64,000 nucleotides of DNA from Branchiostoma floridae (taxonomy: Eukaryota; Chordata; Leptocardii; Amphioxiformes; Branchiostomatidae), in contig NC_049997.1 in the NCBI RefSeq assembly GCF_000003815.2, forward strand, positions 10,533,436-10,597,435. Reading direction: 5' to 3'. A program made the position numbers and the translations under genes. The notes below the pieces were generated by a model that was given only the letters and a program-made list of their open reading frames with translations, did not search any database and was not told the DNA's origin. Shown here piece by piece: positions 10,682-21,745 of this stretch; the first letter of the stretch is position 1, and the number at the start of each line of letters is the position of its first letter.

Positions 10682-12061
10682 AGCTAGAGGCACAACCCGC
10701 CGTACGTGCAATTTGTCCATACGCACGCGCGGATCCAGGGGGAGGCGCGCCAGGCGCGCGCCTCCCCCTTCAGCTGGCAAAAAAAAAAAAATTTGGCAAA
10801 ATAAGCCAAGACTACTAGGTATTCTGAGGGACGCCAAGAATAGTGACAACGTTATAAAACTAATTCGCTTATTTGAAAGGAGATTTTCTGGTAATTATTT
10901 AGAGAAACTTGCGGTTTGGGTCAAGTAAGCTTAAACGTAAACAGTAAAGGTCTGGAGACGGAGCGCAGCCGCATCAATATTTTCTCCCCATGAAACTGGT
11001 GCCGGGCCGCTGTAAGCCAAAATCGGCGTGAGCGTGGAAATTTTGTAAGATCTCCAGAAAATCAGAGGAAGTTAATTATTTTTTATAAACTGATGATTTC
11101 TATCGTCCGTCATCGTCTAGAGAGACGCGACCGGTCGACCCCGCCTTGGGAAAATCGGCGTCGTGCGGCGGCACCCCCCTCCCCACTATATTTCTGATCA
11201 GTCGCCGCGATGATCGTGCCTACGTTTTTTTTTTTTTTTGGTCATTTTTCCCGATTAACCGTCATCAATTGCCACCACAGAAGCAAAAGAGTACGTAATA
11301 TATGTAATTTCAAATGCGTAAGACACTTTCAAAATAGTCTCCGGCAAGCCTCAGACCCCACGAGATTTCTATGCGATTTTATACTATAGGAGCGCAAGTC
11401 ACATCGACAGCCAGATACAAATAATTTTGCGATATTGTTTGTGTAGCGTGGCATCATTTTTGAATATTAAGAAGGAGGAACTAGCCTTCGTTAGGTTTGT
11501 TTTCAACCTCCTTGGTGGTAGTTGTTAAAAAAAATGTCCCTAACGTGAACTAGACAGCCACAGACATGACAAAAAGTCAGTGTTAGTTTGTTTCTCAAAT
11601 TTGCTCAGAGATGGCTCTAAAATGCACCAGAGAGCCTCTATTTCTTAAAAATTTTCTGGGGGAGGCCCCCCATACCCCCCCAACGAGAGGGGGGAAACCC
11701 CCCTCTCGTGCTCTCCCCCCGCGCAGCTTGCGCTGCGCGGCCGCGGCCTTCGGCCGCGTCATGGTGCGCGCCCCCCCCTTAACAAATTTCTGGATCCGCC
11801 AGTGATACGTTCTTTTTGTAGGCCACGTCCACCACGTATTTCTGAAAACGTTCTGACACGTACTGACACGTACTGAGGGCGAATCCGCAGCCCGATGGCA
11901 CACAAAGTTTTGCCTGCACGTACGTGTGGCGTTCTACGGCATGTATGCGTGCTCCAAAATCCTCCGGATTCCCTACGATTTCGTACGGAGGCGGTACTCA
12001 TCACGGATCCCAAAAGATTGCCCATGTTTTGGCACTTAGACAGCGGGTTGTGCCCTTAGCT
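10682..12061. mobile_element. MITE family 1, interrupted by another element
   Basis: The left end at 10682 (AGCTAGAGGCACAACCCG) and the right end at 12061 belong to one family 1 MITE. A 1081-bp insertion splits it at 10724. Its uninterrupted counterpart is 25940-26227 in copy B. Confidence 0.8.
10724..11804. mobile_element. 1081-bp TIR element nested in a MITE, copy A only
   Basis: The target duplication ATACG lies at 10719-10723 and 11805-11809, and the empty site is in copy B near 25977. Terminal repeats match CACTGGCGGATCCAG on the right and CACGCGCGGATCCAG on the left. Subterminal DNA is GC-rich and palindromic (around 10740-10770 and 11650-11780), with C and G homopolymer runs. No transposase domain is seen in its short reading frames. 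Confidence 0.82.
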
Positions 12062-12139
12062 TAATTTTATCCTACGGTTCTGTTTGCACATAAGCCACAA
12101 ATTTGTTGCGGTGTTCCTGTCAAGTACCAATAGAGCAGT

Positions 12140-12215
12140 ACATTTTGGTGGTTTAACTGGTAGGATATGGCGTCCATTTTTGTCGCCGGGTCCCGGATTT
12201 GATTTTAACAGGCGT
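12140..12215 (+). mobile_element. tRNA-like SINE fragment
   Basis: The stretch GGTTTAACTGGTAGGATATG followed by a GTCGCCGGGTC motif resembles the tRNA-derived head also seen near 1913-1965. It is repeated in copy B at about 26312-26390. It is too degenerate to be a working tRNA gene. Confidence 0.4.
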
Positions 12216-12821
12216 AAAAAAAAAATCGGTGCCCCAAAATTTTTAACCGGCAGGCGTCTGGTCGCACGAAGACACGCACTACCATTAGGTCATATAAATA
12301 CTTTTGTATTAGATTTCTTAGCTGTAGATTCTCAAAAATATTATGTTAAGCGTACAGATTTGTCCCTTTATGAACTTATGTAATGTTATGTATTTCTTGC
12401 ACATTCTTATGTATTGTGTAGGTGAAACGTTGGGGTTGTATACGTAGTGTATCATGTAGGGCATAGGAAAATAAATTTCTGTGTTTGATGCTTAAAACTG
12501 TGCTTGTCGATTCTTGCAAATCATAGATATAAGCCCTGGACGATTCAAAATATACCTATTTTATATCAGCCAATGAAAGTTGTTTATCTTTATGTTTTTT
12601 TTTTTTTTTAGATTCTTTGAAACTTTTAATACATTCTTAGATTTCTTCACGTTTTTTCTTTAATGTAGATAAAACGTCTTCCTGTATCTCTATACGTGTG
12701 ACGTTACCTGTATCTTAATCGGTATAGCCCCTCCTTTTGAGTATAACATAAGACGTAGATCCTTTGTGTGATTGACGTATGTGAAATATATGGGCTTGCG
12801 TAAAAATAATGACACAACCCG

Positions 12822-13036
12822 CCGTACGTGCGGTGAATCCGCAGCCCGATGGTACACAAAGTTTTGCCTTCAAGTAAAGTTCTGCGGCGTGTCTGTGTGC
12901 TCCAAAATCCTTCGGATTCTCTAAGAGTTCGTACGGAGGCGGTACTTACCACTCACGGATCCCAAACGATTGCCCATGCACGTTATGGTACGTAGACAGC
13001 CCGTATTTGCACGTACGGCGGGTTGTGCCCTTAGCT
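12822..13036. mobile_element. MITE family 1, shortened copy
   Basis: It carries the ACACAACCCGCCGTACGTGC end and the opposite CACGTACGGCGGGTTGTGCC end. The first few terminal bases are lost on the left, and it is internally deleted relative to 17623-17931. Confidence 0.72.
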
Positions 13037-13137
13037 TAAGTTATGCTCCTAGTGGGGCTGAGGCCTTCTGAGGTTGTCTTAAAAATGATACTTAGAGTTA
13101 TCCATGGCTCTTGACTTTTTTTCTCCAAGTAGTCACC

Positions 13138-13355
13138 CCCATAGAACTAGAACCAGCAACTCAAAACAACCCCGGCACTCGGGGTACAATTGTATTCAAT
13201 ACAGTCTATCAGACTCTTTGTGTGATTGACGTATGTGACGTACATGCAGGGGCTCACGTCAAAGCGGTCAATAACGCTTCGCCACTCCGATATGACTAGA
13301 ATCAGCAACCCCAAACATCTCTGGCAGTCGGGGTACAGTTGACGTCAATACAGTT
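13138..13355. repeat. Direct repeat pair in the spacer
   Basis: A motif of about 55 bp, ending in GGCA(C/G)TCGGGGTACA, appears near 13138-13191 and again near 13289-13340. A GTGTGATTGACGTATGTGA motif at 13218 also occurs at 12767. I see no coding content. Confidence 0.5.
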
Positions 13356-13394
13356 GATCAAATTGGAGAAGAAAGAAGAGCTAATCAATATAGG

Positions 13395-13520
13395 GTTAAT
13401 GACCCGCGATGAGGTGTATACGGTGCCATACAGCGTAGCGACCGAGGTCGTTTATGAGCTGGTTATAGGAACAGCCATGAATTATGGCACCGTATATACC
13501 GAAGGAAGCGGGTCATTAAC
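13395..13520. mobile_element. Fold-back element with 36-38-bp arms
   Basis: GTTAATGACCCGC (13395-13407) pairs with 13508-13520, and GGTGTATACGGTGCCATA (13413-13430) pairs with 13483-13500. The arms are separated by about 50 bp. The open frame across it (13339-13605) follows from the palindrome and is not a gene. Confidence 0.7.
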
Positions 13521-13956
13521 GTTATTATCAGACAATGTTATATATCTATACGTGACGACTCCGGAGAGCGCATTACATTACATACATTGTAACGTTAGCC
13601 CATAGACGAGATCCAATTTGTTCGTCCCGCCATTTTCCTTGCTCTCCCTACCTTTTGAAACTTCTTACCTACCTTTGTGGCTGGGCGATAAAATCTCACC
13701 AGCACTCCCTGCACCTTTCGTATACAGCACTGTTTGCGATCTATCTCTATGTACTACAAACGCATCCGAACTGCCGCCATTTTGTTCACTCATTTGCGGT
13801 ATGTGTGGCTCTCGTTCCCAGAGTCGTAAAATCTTCTACTCACAAATCATGTACAGTACTCTGAGAACGAGACCTATGCCCGTATTTTCGGACCAATGGG
13901 AATCTTGGAAAAAGCAGGTGGTTATGGCCTCATAATCACCTGGTTTTGGGGGGAAA

Positions 13957-14003
13957 TGGAGCCTTCTGATTGGTCCACGGCGTCTGGCTATATGGTAATT
14001 GGA
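13957..14003 (+). repeat. Single arm of the family seen at 48064-48207
   Basis: The sequence from GCCTTCTGATTGGTCC to GGCTATATGGTAAT matches one arm of the fold-back element at 48064-48207. Confidence 0.6.
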
Positions 14004-14112
14004 TATAATTCTGAATGCCTCTTGATGATGTCGAAACAATCCTCCGGACGTCTTTGAACCGCCATACTGTTTGGCTGATTTCAGCCTAATGACGAAATGA
14101 CTTTTCATTGTC

Positions 14113-14220
14113 AGCAGTCTATGGAATGGCCTACCACCATACATCAAATCCCTGCCCAACATCTCACGCTTTAAAAAAAGCCAATGTTCCATGTCTTCTC
14201 AAGTCATTATTTTTTTATAA
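14113..14220 (+). pseudogene. LINE reverse-transcriptase fragment (SLWNGLP motif)
   Basis: An open stretch of about 35 codons ending at TAA 14218-14220 contains LWNGLPPYIKSLPNISRFKK. This is the W-N-x-L-P...F-K signature near the C-terminus of CR1/L2-type reverse transcriptases. Only this fragment remains. Confidence 0.7.
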
Positions 14221-14398
14221 TTGTGTAAGTTTCTTTTGATCTGTTATGTATATATAAATGTATGTTTGCGTTGCATATGTATTTTTTTTTGTTCGAGCCC
14301 TGGTAGACAAGCCCTAAATAGGCCCTTAACCCGCTACATTAACACCATGACGTAGATGTGACTAAAGATGGTGTAAGATAAATCAGACAAGCCGAGCT

Positions 14399-14752
14399 TC
14401 ACTTCTCCGCCATCATCACAACCTCTTNNNNNNNNNNNNNNNNNNNNNNNNNNNNNNNNNNNNNNNNNNNNNNNNNNNNNNNNNNNNNNNNNNNNNNNNN
14501 NNNNNNNNNNNNNNNNNNNNNNNNNNNTAAAACATGTCTTTTGAAGTTTTCCAAATCGTCTGACAAACCTCGCGGGAGACCGCCCCAGACAGGGGAGGCA
14601 TACTCGAGCACCAGGCGGATGAAAGATATGTAAATTTGCAAGAGAACATCTGAAGGTAACCCAGCACGTCTCGCTACACGCAGGTAATGTATACGCGGTT
14701 GAGCCTTTGATTGCATGATATTTTCATAAGAGGAGTGAGTACCGAATTCCAA
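14399..14752 (-). pseudogene. LINE reverse-transcriptase fragment, minus strand
   Basis: The minus-strand frame 14752 down to 14528 contains FIRLVLEYASPVWGGLP followed by L-x-x-x-L-E-x-F-K, the typical thumb/C-terminal part of non-LTR reverse transcriptases. A 100-N gap at 14428-14527 interrupts it. It is not a host gene. Confidence 0.75.
14428..14527. other. Assembly gap, 100 N
   Basis: A 100-N placeholder inside the LINE fragment. Confidence 0.98.
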
Positions 14753-15188
14753 ATATTTTCGGTAATTACATAGGAGGGGCGATCACCAAATTCCAAATCC
14801 CTTTTTTTTGTTATTTTGTGGTTTGTGGTCATTTTTCTTTTTGTTTACAATATGCGACACCTGATTTCGCAGCTGCTTTGGATGTTTTACTGATTGTCGA
14901 AATATTTTCTGAAAGGAGATGGACAAAGATGCGCTAGGGAATACCATCCATATAATGGAATCGACATACAATTACCATAATCGGATGTGTTTTTCTCACG
15001 TTCCGTTCATTCTTTCGTGCGATCTTTCATTAAAATGACGCTTTATGGCAAGGAATACTTGTATCTTATACACATTGTAAGATGATCCGGAGGCGATGGA
15101 TACATAACGTATTCCCTAGCAACAGAACGGAACAGATCTGAATAGAAACCAGGCCAGTGGTGAAAGTACGCAGATGTCTCAGTCTTCT

Positions 15189-15376
15189 CATACTCCTGTC
15201 ACATTATCCACGATCTTTAGGCGAATCGATGGAAGATCGGCCATACTTAAGATCGACAGAGTGCTGCGCGTATTTTTCACCTGAAAACAGTAGTCCCTAT
15301 CACAAATAAGCCAAAATTTGTACCTTGTAAAATTATTCGTCGTCCGATCGCTTTTCACCAAATGTGACTGGGGTAT
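15189..15376. mobile_element. MITE family 2 copy
   Basis: It begins near ACTCCTGTCACATTATCCAC, runs through the same interior as 18707-18946 and ends at GTGACTGGGGTATA. The inverted ends share CTGTCAC. Confidence 0.65.
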
Positions 15377-15589
15377 ATGCAGCCATTCACTGCAGTCGGT
15401 TGCTGGGGTATTATTTCACTTTTTTTGCTATTTGCTTTCGGGACAAACGAGGACAATGTAGCACTGCACTCAAATTACTTACTAACTTATATTAACAGTG
15501 TCAAATACACAGTACTAACAGAAACTAAAGGTAGTCTTTTCTTTTACCTCTCCGACCGAAGTCAGGTACCTGCTTTCACACCGTGTTGA

Positions 15590-15722
15590 AGTAAGGTAGG
15601 CGTGTAGAGTGCATTTTCCAAGGGCACAATTTCAGGGGACAGTGGGTATCGAACTCGGGACCTCTAAATTCCGAGCCGAATGCTTTACCAGTTACGCCAC
15701 AAACGACGCCACTTTCCCGTTG
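15590..15722 (-). mobile_element. tRNA-derived SINE, minus strand
   Basis: On the minus strand an A box TGGCGTAACTGG (15688-15699) and a B box AGTTCGATACC (15645-15655) have tRNA-like spacing. The body matches the plus-strand SINE at 55076-55250. It sits just before the start of segmental copy B. Confidence 0.75.
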
Positions 15723-16358
15723 CTAGACGTATTAGGCAAAGTATCGGGTTTAGGAGGCCAATATTAATAGTAATAAACAAGGTTAGAATTAACAAAAAAT
15801 TACATTCGTGGGAATTTGAATAAATCAATGTTTGGATTTTAAGTTAAGCGGCCAATTGGGCGGAATTTAGGTTCTAAAAATAACGACCATCATTTTGTGC
15901 TCAAAAGGGATCAACAAAAAGATTGTTTTCGTTGATTAAGAGTAAAACGAAACTTTTTTGTTGTAAGATTTTCTTTCAAATTCTATGTTTTAGTAGAGAC
16001 TTCGACATTCAATTGTCAATAATTAACAAATTTACGACATAGGCATACTATCCAGAAAATTGTTTTCTTTAAACAGAAAGAGAAAATTAGGAAATATCAA
16101 ATACGTTATATGACGTAATATAAACTGAATATAACAAAATTCGTTTCAAGGCGATTCGATAGTATTTTGGTCATATGAATTTTTAGCAGCCTTTTTTAAA
16201 ATTGAATTTCCCATAATTTCATCAAATTCAATATACAAAATTACTGTGATATCTGACTACAAAGCTAAAACGAATAAACTAAAGTACTGCAATATCAATG
16301 AAAATCAGGAAAATCTGATGTGATGTTTTCCTTTGTACGGTACGGCAACGCCCACATG

Positions 16359-16410
16359 TGGCGTCAGATGACGTGTACGTAAGACGACAGCGTCGTTCAG
16401 GTCTTATATA
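16359..16410 (+). promoter_or_regulatory. GPCR copy B core promoter with mutated CRE
   Basis: TATATA is kept at 16405-16410 and the half site TGACGT at 16369-16374. The full CRE is changed at one base to TGGCGTCA (16359-16366). Confidence 0.55.
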
Positions 16411-16798
16411 CGTTCGTCCACTCCGCCTCCTATAGTGAATGTATTCCAAGGCCCCTGTTCTAACGTCGCAGAAAATGTCTAACAACACGACAGTTGAGCT
16501 GAACGTGACAAATACCACGCCAGAGTTTGACTGGGAGCCGTATTTCTACGCGAGTTCCCCGTATGGAGAACTCCAGCTCGTGTACCTGGGCGGCTCGCTG
16601 CTGCTGGCGGTTGGCGGGAACACCGCGGTGCTGCTGACCGTCCTTCTCACAGAGGACCTCCAGACGCCGGGAAACGTCCTGCTCTGTGCGCTGGCAGCCT
16701 CCGACATCTTCCAGGCCGTCAGCAAGATCTCGGTGGCCATGTATTTCCTGGTCATACAAGAGTCGCTATCTTGTGGTCCTTTCCAAGTGGCAGCCAGC

Positions 16799-16908
16799 TT
16801 CGCGTACCTTTTCTTCGTGATGTTCTCCATCTGTATCATCGCACCCATCTCACTTCGCGTACCTTTTCTTCGTGATGTTCTCCATCTGTATCATCGCACC
16901 CATCTCAC
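16799..16908 (+). repeat. 55-bp tandem duplication inside exon 1 of GPCR copy B
   Basis: Units 16799-16853 and 16854-16908 are identical and each starts TTCGCGTACC. Copy A has a single unit (1019-1073). The duplicated part encodes the second half of TM3. Confidence 0.95.
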
Positions 16909-17290
16909 TGGATAGATACTGGTAAGATCACTTGTCTTTCTCTTCACACATCGCAACCATATCACTGGATATATACTGACAACGTTACTGGTCTTTCCTT
17001 TCAATCACCGCACACATCTCACTGGATATATACTGAAACGTTACTTGTCTTTCTCTTCAATCATCGTACACATGTCACTAGATAGATATAGTTAATGTTA
17101 CCTGTCTTTCTCTTCAATAATAGCACCCATCTCACTGGATAGATACTGGTAACGTTACTTGTCTTTCTCTTCACACATCGCACACATCTTAGAGAATAGA
17201 TACTGGTAGCGTTACTTGTCACTCTTTTCAATCGTCGCACCCATATTTTTGGCTGGATACTCGTAGCGTCACGTCTAGCTTTCTCTTTCA
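16893..17290 (+). repeat. 57-bp exon/donor-derived minisatellite, copy B
   Basis: Units start near 16893, 16950, 17007, 17063, 17120, 17177 and 17234, one more than in copy A. The extra unit is the one at 17063 (ATCATCGTACACATGTCAC). The true donor is GT at 16922. Confidence 0.85.
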
Positions 17291-17622
17291 ACATCCAAAA
17301 TGTTATCTATCTCCTTCAGACACACCTTTCTGAATGTTTTATTTCATAAGATATACCTTACCAAATACAACACTTATTCAATGTATCACATTGTTGCAAC
17401 TGTTTTTAGATGCTGCTTTTTCATCTATTCAAATATTAGAGAGGTAGTGTGATTTTTACTTACTGTTAACAAATAACAGTTTACAAAAGGGCAATTGAAT
17501 ATGAATGTGGAATCTGGATTATTCATGTGTATGAAGTGTGTATCGCGTATGAAACATAGCTAAAACATAGTCTCCTCCATAGCGTTTTTAGAAAGTCATT
17601 AAATAATTATGTAACAGAAAAC

Positions 17623-17931
17623 AGCTAAGGGCACAACCCGACGTACGTGCAATTTCTCCGTATGTTTGGGGAGAGGCCACGCTCGCCACGTATGTTCTGA
17701 AAACGTGGGGAACGACTGGCAGGAGCAGGGAAGGAGTATGTCTACGCACGGCACATAAAGTTTTCTTTGCGCATAAAGTTCTACGGCGTGTCTGTGTGCT
17801 CCAAAATACGTCGGATTATCTACGAATTCGTAAGGAGGCGGTACTTGCCACTTACGGATGCCAAAAGATTTCCCACGTTTTGGCACGTAGACAGCACGTA
17901 GTCGCACGTACGGCGGGTTGTGCCCTTAGCT
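17623..17931. mobile_element. MITE family 1, full copy
   Basis: A 309-bp element with complete AGCTAAGGGCACAACCCG inverted ends. It occupies the same position as 2081-2391, so it was inserted before the segmental duplication. Confidence 0.82.
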
Positions 17932-18513
17932 TTAGAATTAGACGCATGGGTAACTTTATTAACCTTGCAGTAACTCCGGCTGCCAAATTATCCTTAACCA
18001 AAAGAGAGAAAAAACGGATCCAAAACAGATTTAAACACGCATTCGTGTAAACACCTCTTGAGTCAAAGAGTATCGTTAAGGAAAATGTGTGACTGCCTGG
18101 CCAATTGCAATCTCTTTATCTGGCAGATTATCAAGCCTAATGATTTGGCAACTTTATACCATTTTTCTACATCGACTGAGTGACGATACTGTTGTAAGTT
18201 AATCGCTTTAATCTTGCCAAAAAATGCAGGGCTCCTGGTTGGATTCAATCGACTTTCCTCTTGTATACATTTCACTGCTTTATGTCCGCATTGAATATTC
18301 AATTTCGAACACATTAAATCTACGCTTAGAAACGGTTTCGCTTATGACGGTTTAACCCCACCCGGGTCATACCAAATACATGAAAAAATAGTCATACCGA
18401 TTTATGCACCGAAAAGTTTTGAGTATCGGATTCAAACACAAAATCTGACTAACTCCCGACCATAGTTTTGAGTGCTGCCTAAAGGTAAGAGAAACGAAAA
18501 AGTATAAAGAGTT

Positions 18514-18557
18514 TTGATATGATATGATATATGATATGATATGATATAATAAGATAT
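18514..18557. repeat. GATAT microsatellite
   Basis: The counterpart of 2974-3012, with about one more unit. Confidence 0.75.
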
Positions 18558-18706
18558 GAGTATTTTTACTTTTTTAATTGAAGATCAGTAATCTCGACCT
18601 TTTGGCTTAAGTACGGTTTCTTCGATCAAAGACGCATTCTAGAGGTCCAACCGTTTAGATGTCCACTTCTCCACTAAGAACCCAGGTGGGTAGGTTACAC
18701 GCCCCT

Positions 18707-18946
18707 AATACCCCTGTCACATTATCCACGATCTTTGAGCGTATCGATGGAAGATCGGCCATATCTAAGATCGACATAGGGTTGCGCATGTTTTTCACCT
18801 GAAAACCGTCCCTGTCACACATAAGCCATACTTTGTACCTTGTGCAACATTTGTTGTGCAATAAAGTTATCATTATAAGCGAGGTTCGGGTGATCGACGC
18901 AGAATCGTCGTCCAATTGATTCTCGCCAATTGTGACAGGGATATTA
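18707..18946. mobile_element. MITE family 2, simple copy
   Basis: It starts TAATACCCCTGTCAC and ends GTGACAGGGATATTA. Unlike the matching site in copy A, it has no long mirrored second arm. Confidence 0.75.
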
Positions 18947-19285
18947 GTGACGCTAATCTTCAAGACTGCGTTTGTTGTCGATAGGCATATAGCGATTGAT
19001 TTAAACAGCAGTCATTACGAGCTTTTAGATGATGTAAGGCTTATTTAGTCCTACGTGCATTTTAAAATCTCTGAATGATTTTTAGTTATCAGCGGAGAAG
19101 TTAGCATCTAAACATATTCTCTTTGTGGGCTTGGTAACGCTAATCTTCAAAACCGTATTTGTTTTCAGTTTGTTTTTATATAGCTAACATCTAAGATGAC
19201 ATTTCTTTAATTAAAGTATTTGATCTAAAGTTGCCATCACGGTGGTAACTGAAAACAATGTTTCTCTGAAATAGCAAGCGAGGTA

Positions 19286-20405
19286 CGAGGGGTGATCAAT
19301 AAGTCCTCGGCCTCATTCAGAAATAACAAGCACAACTCAGATTTTGAGGCACGACTTCATAGTATGAAACCTTTTATCAATATCCTCCAAATTACAAATC
19401 ATTGGAGTCATTACTTTCCCGGCATTCGTTTTTTCTAAATTAGATGGTAAGTGACGAGAAAAAGAAGGGTGAAGTGATCAAACAATTTGACCCGTACACT
19501 TCAGGTCGCAGCTCAATTGTCCACTTTTTTTTCGTTATCCCTAATACCCCCTTTCCACTAGGACGGCGCTCTCGCCGCGCTCTCTCTGCGACCTACAATT
19601 TGACACATCGTTCAACGAATTGTATCGAAAATAAACGAATCTTGTTACACTTTGTGTGTTTTGTTGTCTTCTCAATCACACTTTTACGTTTTGTATGATA
19701 TACCCGGTGTGAAAGCGAAGGTTTCACATATGTTATTTAGGTCGCAGTGAGAGCGCAGCACGATCGCCGTCCTAGTGGAAAGGGGGCCTTACCTAACGTT
19801 ACTAGGTGTCGTCTACAAGGTAATGATCACAATAATTTGAATTTTGGTACACATTTATATAAGACTTTATACGTGTACGTGAGATTATCAATAAGTCCTC
19901 GGTTTCACCGAGAAATAATAAGCACAGCTCAGATTTCGAAGCATAGATGTCAAGTGTAAAGTCTTATATAAATATGTACCAAAATTCAAATTATTGTGAT
20001 CATTACTTTTCAGGCGACACCCAGTAATGTTAGGTGAGGGAGAAGGACAAAAACTTGGGCAATTGACCTGACTGTGCGGGTCAAATTGCGCTCCTAGAAG
20101 GCAGACACCCAATTTTTTTGTGCTTGAAATAGGAAGAGAATCATTATCAAACATTTTGACAATGTCTTTTGTTAATTTACGGCATGGGGAACTCGACCGA
20201 CACATGTCTGATCACAATTCACACCACTTTTTTTCTCGCCACTTACCTTCTGATTTGCAAAAAACGAATGCCTGTAAAGTAATGACTCCAATGATTTGTA
20301 ATTTGGTGGGTATTGATAAAAGGCTTCATACTATGATATTGTGCCTGAAAATTTGATTTGTACTTTATTTCTGGGTGAGGCCGAGAACTTATTGATCACC
20401 CCTCG
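19286..20405. mobile_element. Mariner/Tc1-like TIR element, non-autonomous, copy B only
   Basis: A 1120-bp insertion with inverted ends starting CGAGGGGTGATCAATAAGT and ending with the complement, flanked by TA (19284-19285 and 20406-20407). Copy A holds the empty site near 4517-4526. TA targeting and the CGAGGGGTG terminus fit the mariner group. The interior has nested palindromes (for example 19815-19875 against 19955-20010) and another MITE at 19546-19786. No transposase frame is visible. Confidence 0.85.
19546..19786. mobile_element. MITE family 3 nested in the mariner-like element
   Basis: The ends CCCCCTTTCCACTAGGACGG and CCGTCCTAGTGGAAAGGGGG are inverted repeats. Relatives lie at 37930-38090 and at the window end, 63881-64000. 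Confidence 0.75.
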
Positions 20406-20695
20406 TAAATGTACTAAAAATCTAAGACTGGACGCAATCCCAATCGTAGTATTTAAGTAGTAAAATGTAGATAATCACTGTCTATTGGTACATGTATGCT
20501 TATTATGTTTATATTTTAATAGAAAAAATATATCGTACCTGCTGTCATGACCTGATTTTTTTGGCCATAGCTTTCCAGCTGTGTAGCTTTGTGATAGGAC
20601 GGTAGTCTAATTACGTCACGCGCAATAATTAAAAAAATCTGAAGGCGTAAGATCTCTCTAGTAGAAGTAGTCTCTTCACCTTTTGGCCCACGACA

Positions 20696-20766
20696 GGGTG
20701 AGATGGAGGGAGGTGTGCTCAGCTGCTAAGTGCCCCCACGACCACCCCCGGTCAAGGGACCGGTAA
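20696..20766 (+). pseudogene. Truncated LINE tail, copy B
   Basis: It matches only the last 70 bp or so of 5067-5312 (D-R-V-R-W-R-E... to the stop). About 430 bp upstream of it in copy A are missing here, as is the poly-G run. Confidence 0.7.
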
Positions 20767-21562
20767 ATTCGGCAAGAAGCAATTGATCATTAATTGAAGC
20801 AATTAAACTCTCCTAATGTCACAAATATGTCATATTAGACGTTTGCTTTTTAAACTGAATGCCTGGCAACCCCTTCAGGTTCATCAATTCCCCCCTGCGT
20901 TACCGGAACATCATGACCATGCCCCGCACGGCACTGCTGACAGGGGCTGCCGCACTCGCAGCCTTCATCGCTGTAGTTCCACCTTTAATCGAAGGAGGGC
21001 GTGACAGCTTCTTCCCGACCTTCTTCATGTGCAGGTATGGGTTGATTTTCAAGCAGATCCTACGGCAGCATAGGATAGTATCAAAAGCTGACAGAGAAGT
21101 GAAGCCGGCCTAGGGATGTGCTTGGGTACCGGGTATCTGCAATCAGTCGGCTTGAAAAAAAAAAGCTATGAACATGCAAAAAATTCTTGCATAATGAAAC
21201 TTGACTATTGAAAAACGGATTCTAATGTCATAATGAATAATGTATAGTTTGGAATAAAGTGCCCCATTACCTTCCTAGGCAACGTTTTTTAATGTGTATG
21301 CTAGACTTAGCTTTGAGGCTCTAAGATAATGTCATCCATATAATTAAATCAACATTGATTTAGAATAGCATTGAATGACATTTGTGTTTCTGATAATATT
21401 CTTTTTCTTGTTTTTTTTTGCACCGTCACAGATATGAAGGATTCGCTCGGCTGATCAGACAGGGTCTGATTAACATCTTGTTCGTCGGTACCTTGGTGGT
21501 GATGTTCGTCTGTTACTACAAGTAAGTCTTATACTACAGTGTAATTTGCACCTATTCCTGTA

Positions 21563-21745
21563 GAGGTGTAGCTCCGGCCGGGCTCCTTAGCCACAAATTT
21601 GTCCCGTTAGACTAAAGGTAATGCTTCTGTTGAAAAAATGCACTAGTGCCCGTCGAGGATGTGGCCTCGGCAAGCCTTCTTAGCCACAAATTTGTCCCGG
21701 TAAAGTGCCGGTGATGCTTCTGTCAAAAGTGCACCGGTGCCCGTC
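21563..21745. repeat. Two-unit tandem repeat of about 91 bp, copy B
   Basis: The counterpart of 6178-6362. Confidence 0.7.

Larger units (their letters stand above)
1..12706 (+). repeat. Segmental duplication, copy A (GPCR unit)
   Basis: This segment is repeated in the same direction at 15781-26886. The first 1 kb aligns base for base at an offset of 15780 with only scattered substitutions. Alignment continues through all five GPCR exons and the downstream DNA, and stops at about 12706 / 26886, where the flanks become unrelated. The true left end of copy A may lie before the window. Divergence is a few percent by eye. Larger differences are insertions: a SINE-like insert at 1697-2069, a TIR element at 3826-4337 and another at 10724-11804 occur only in copy A. 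Confidence 0.93.

Noticed and set aside
13339-13605. 88-codon frame in the spacer
   Set aside because: It spans a fold-back element, its residues follow the palindrome, and there is no homology signal.
14020-14050. Possible hammerhead core TTGATGATGTCGAAAC
   Set aside because: The first core base is wrong and there is no stem II or complementary stem I.
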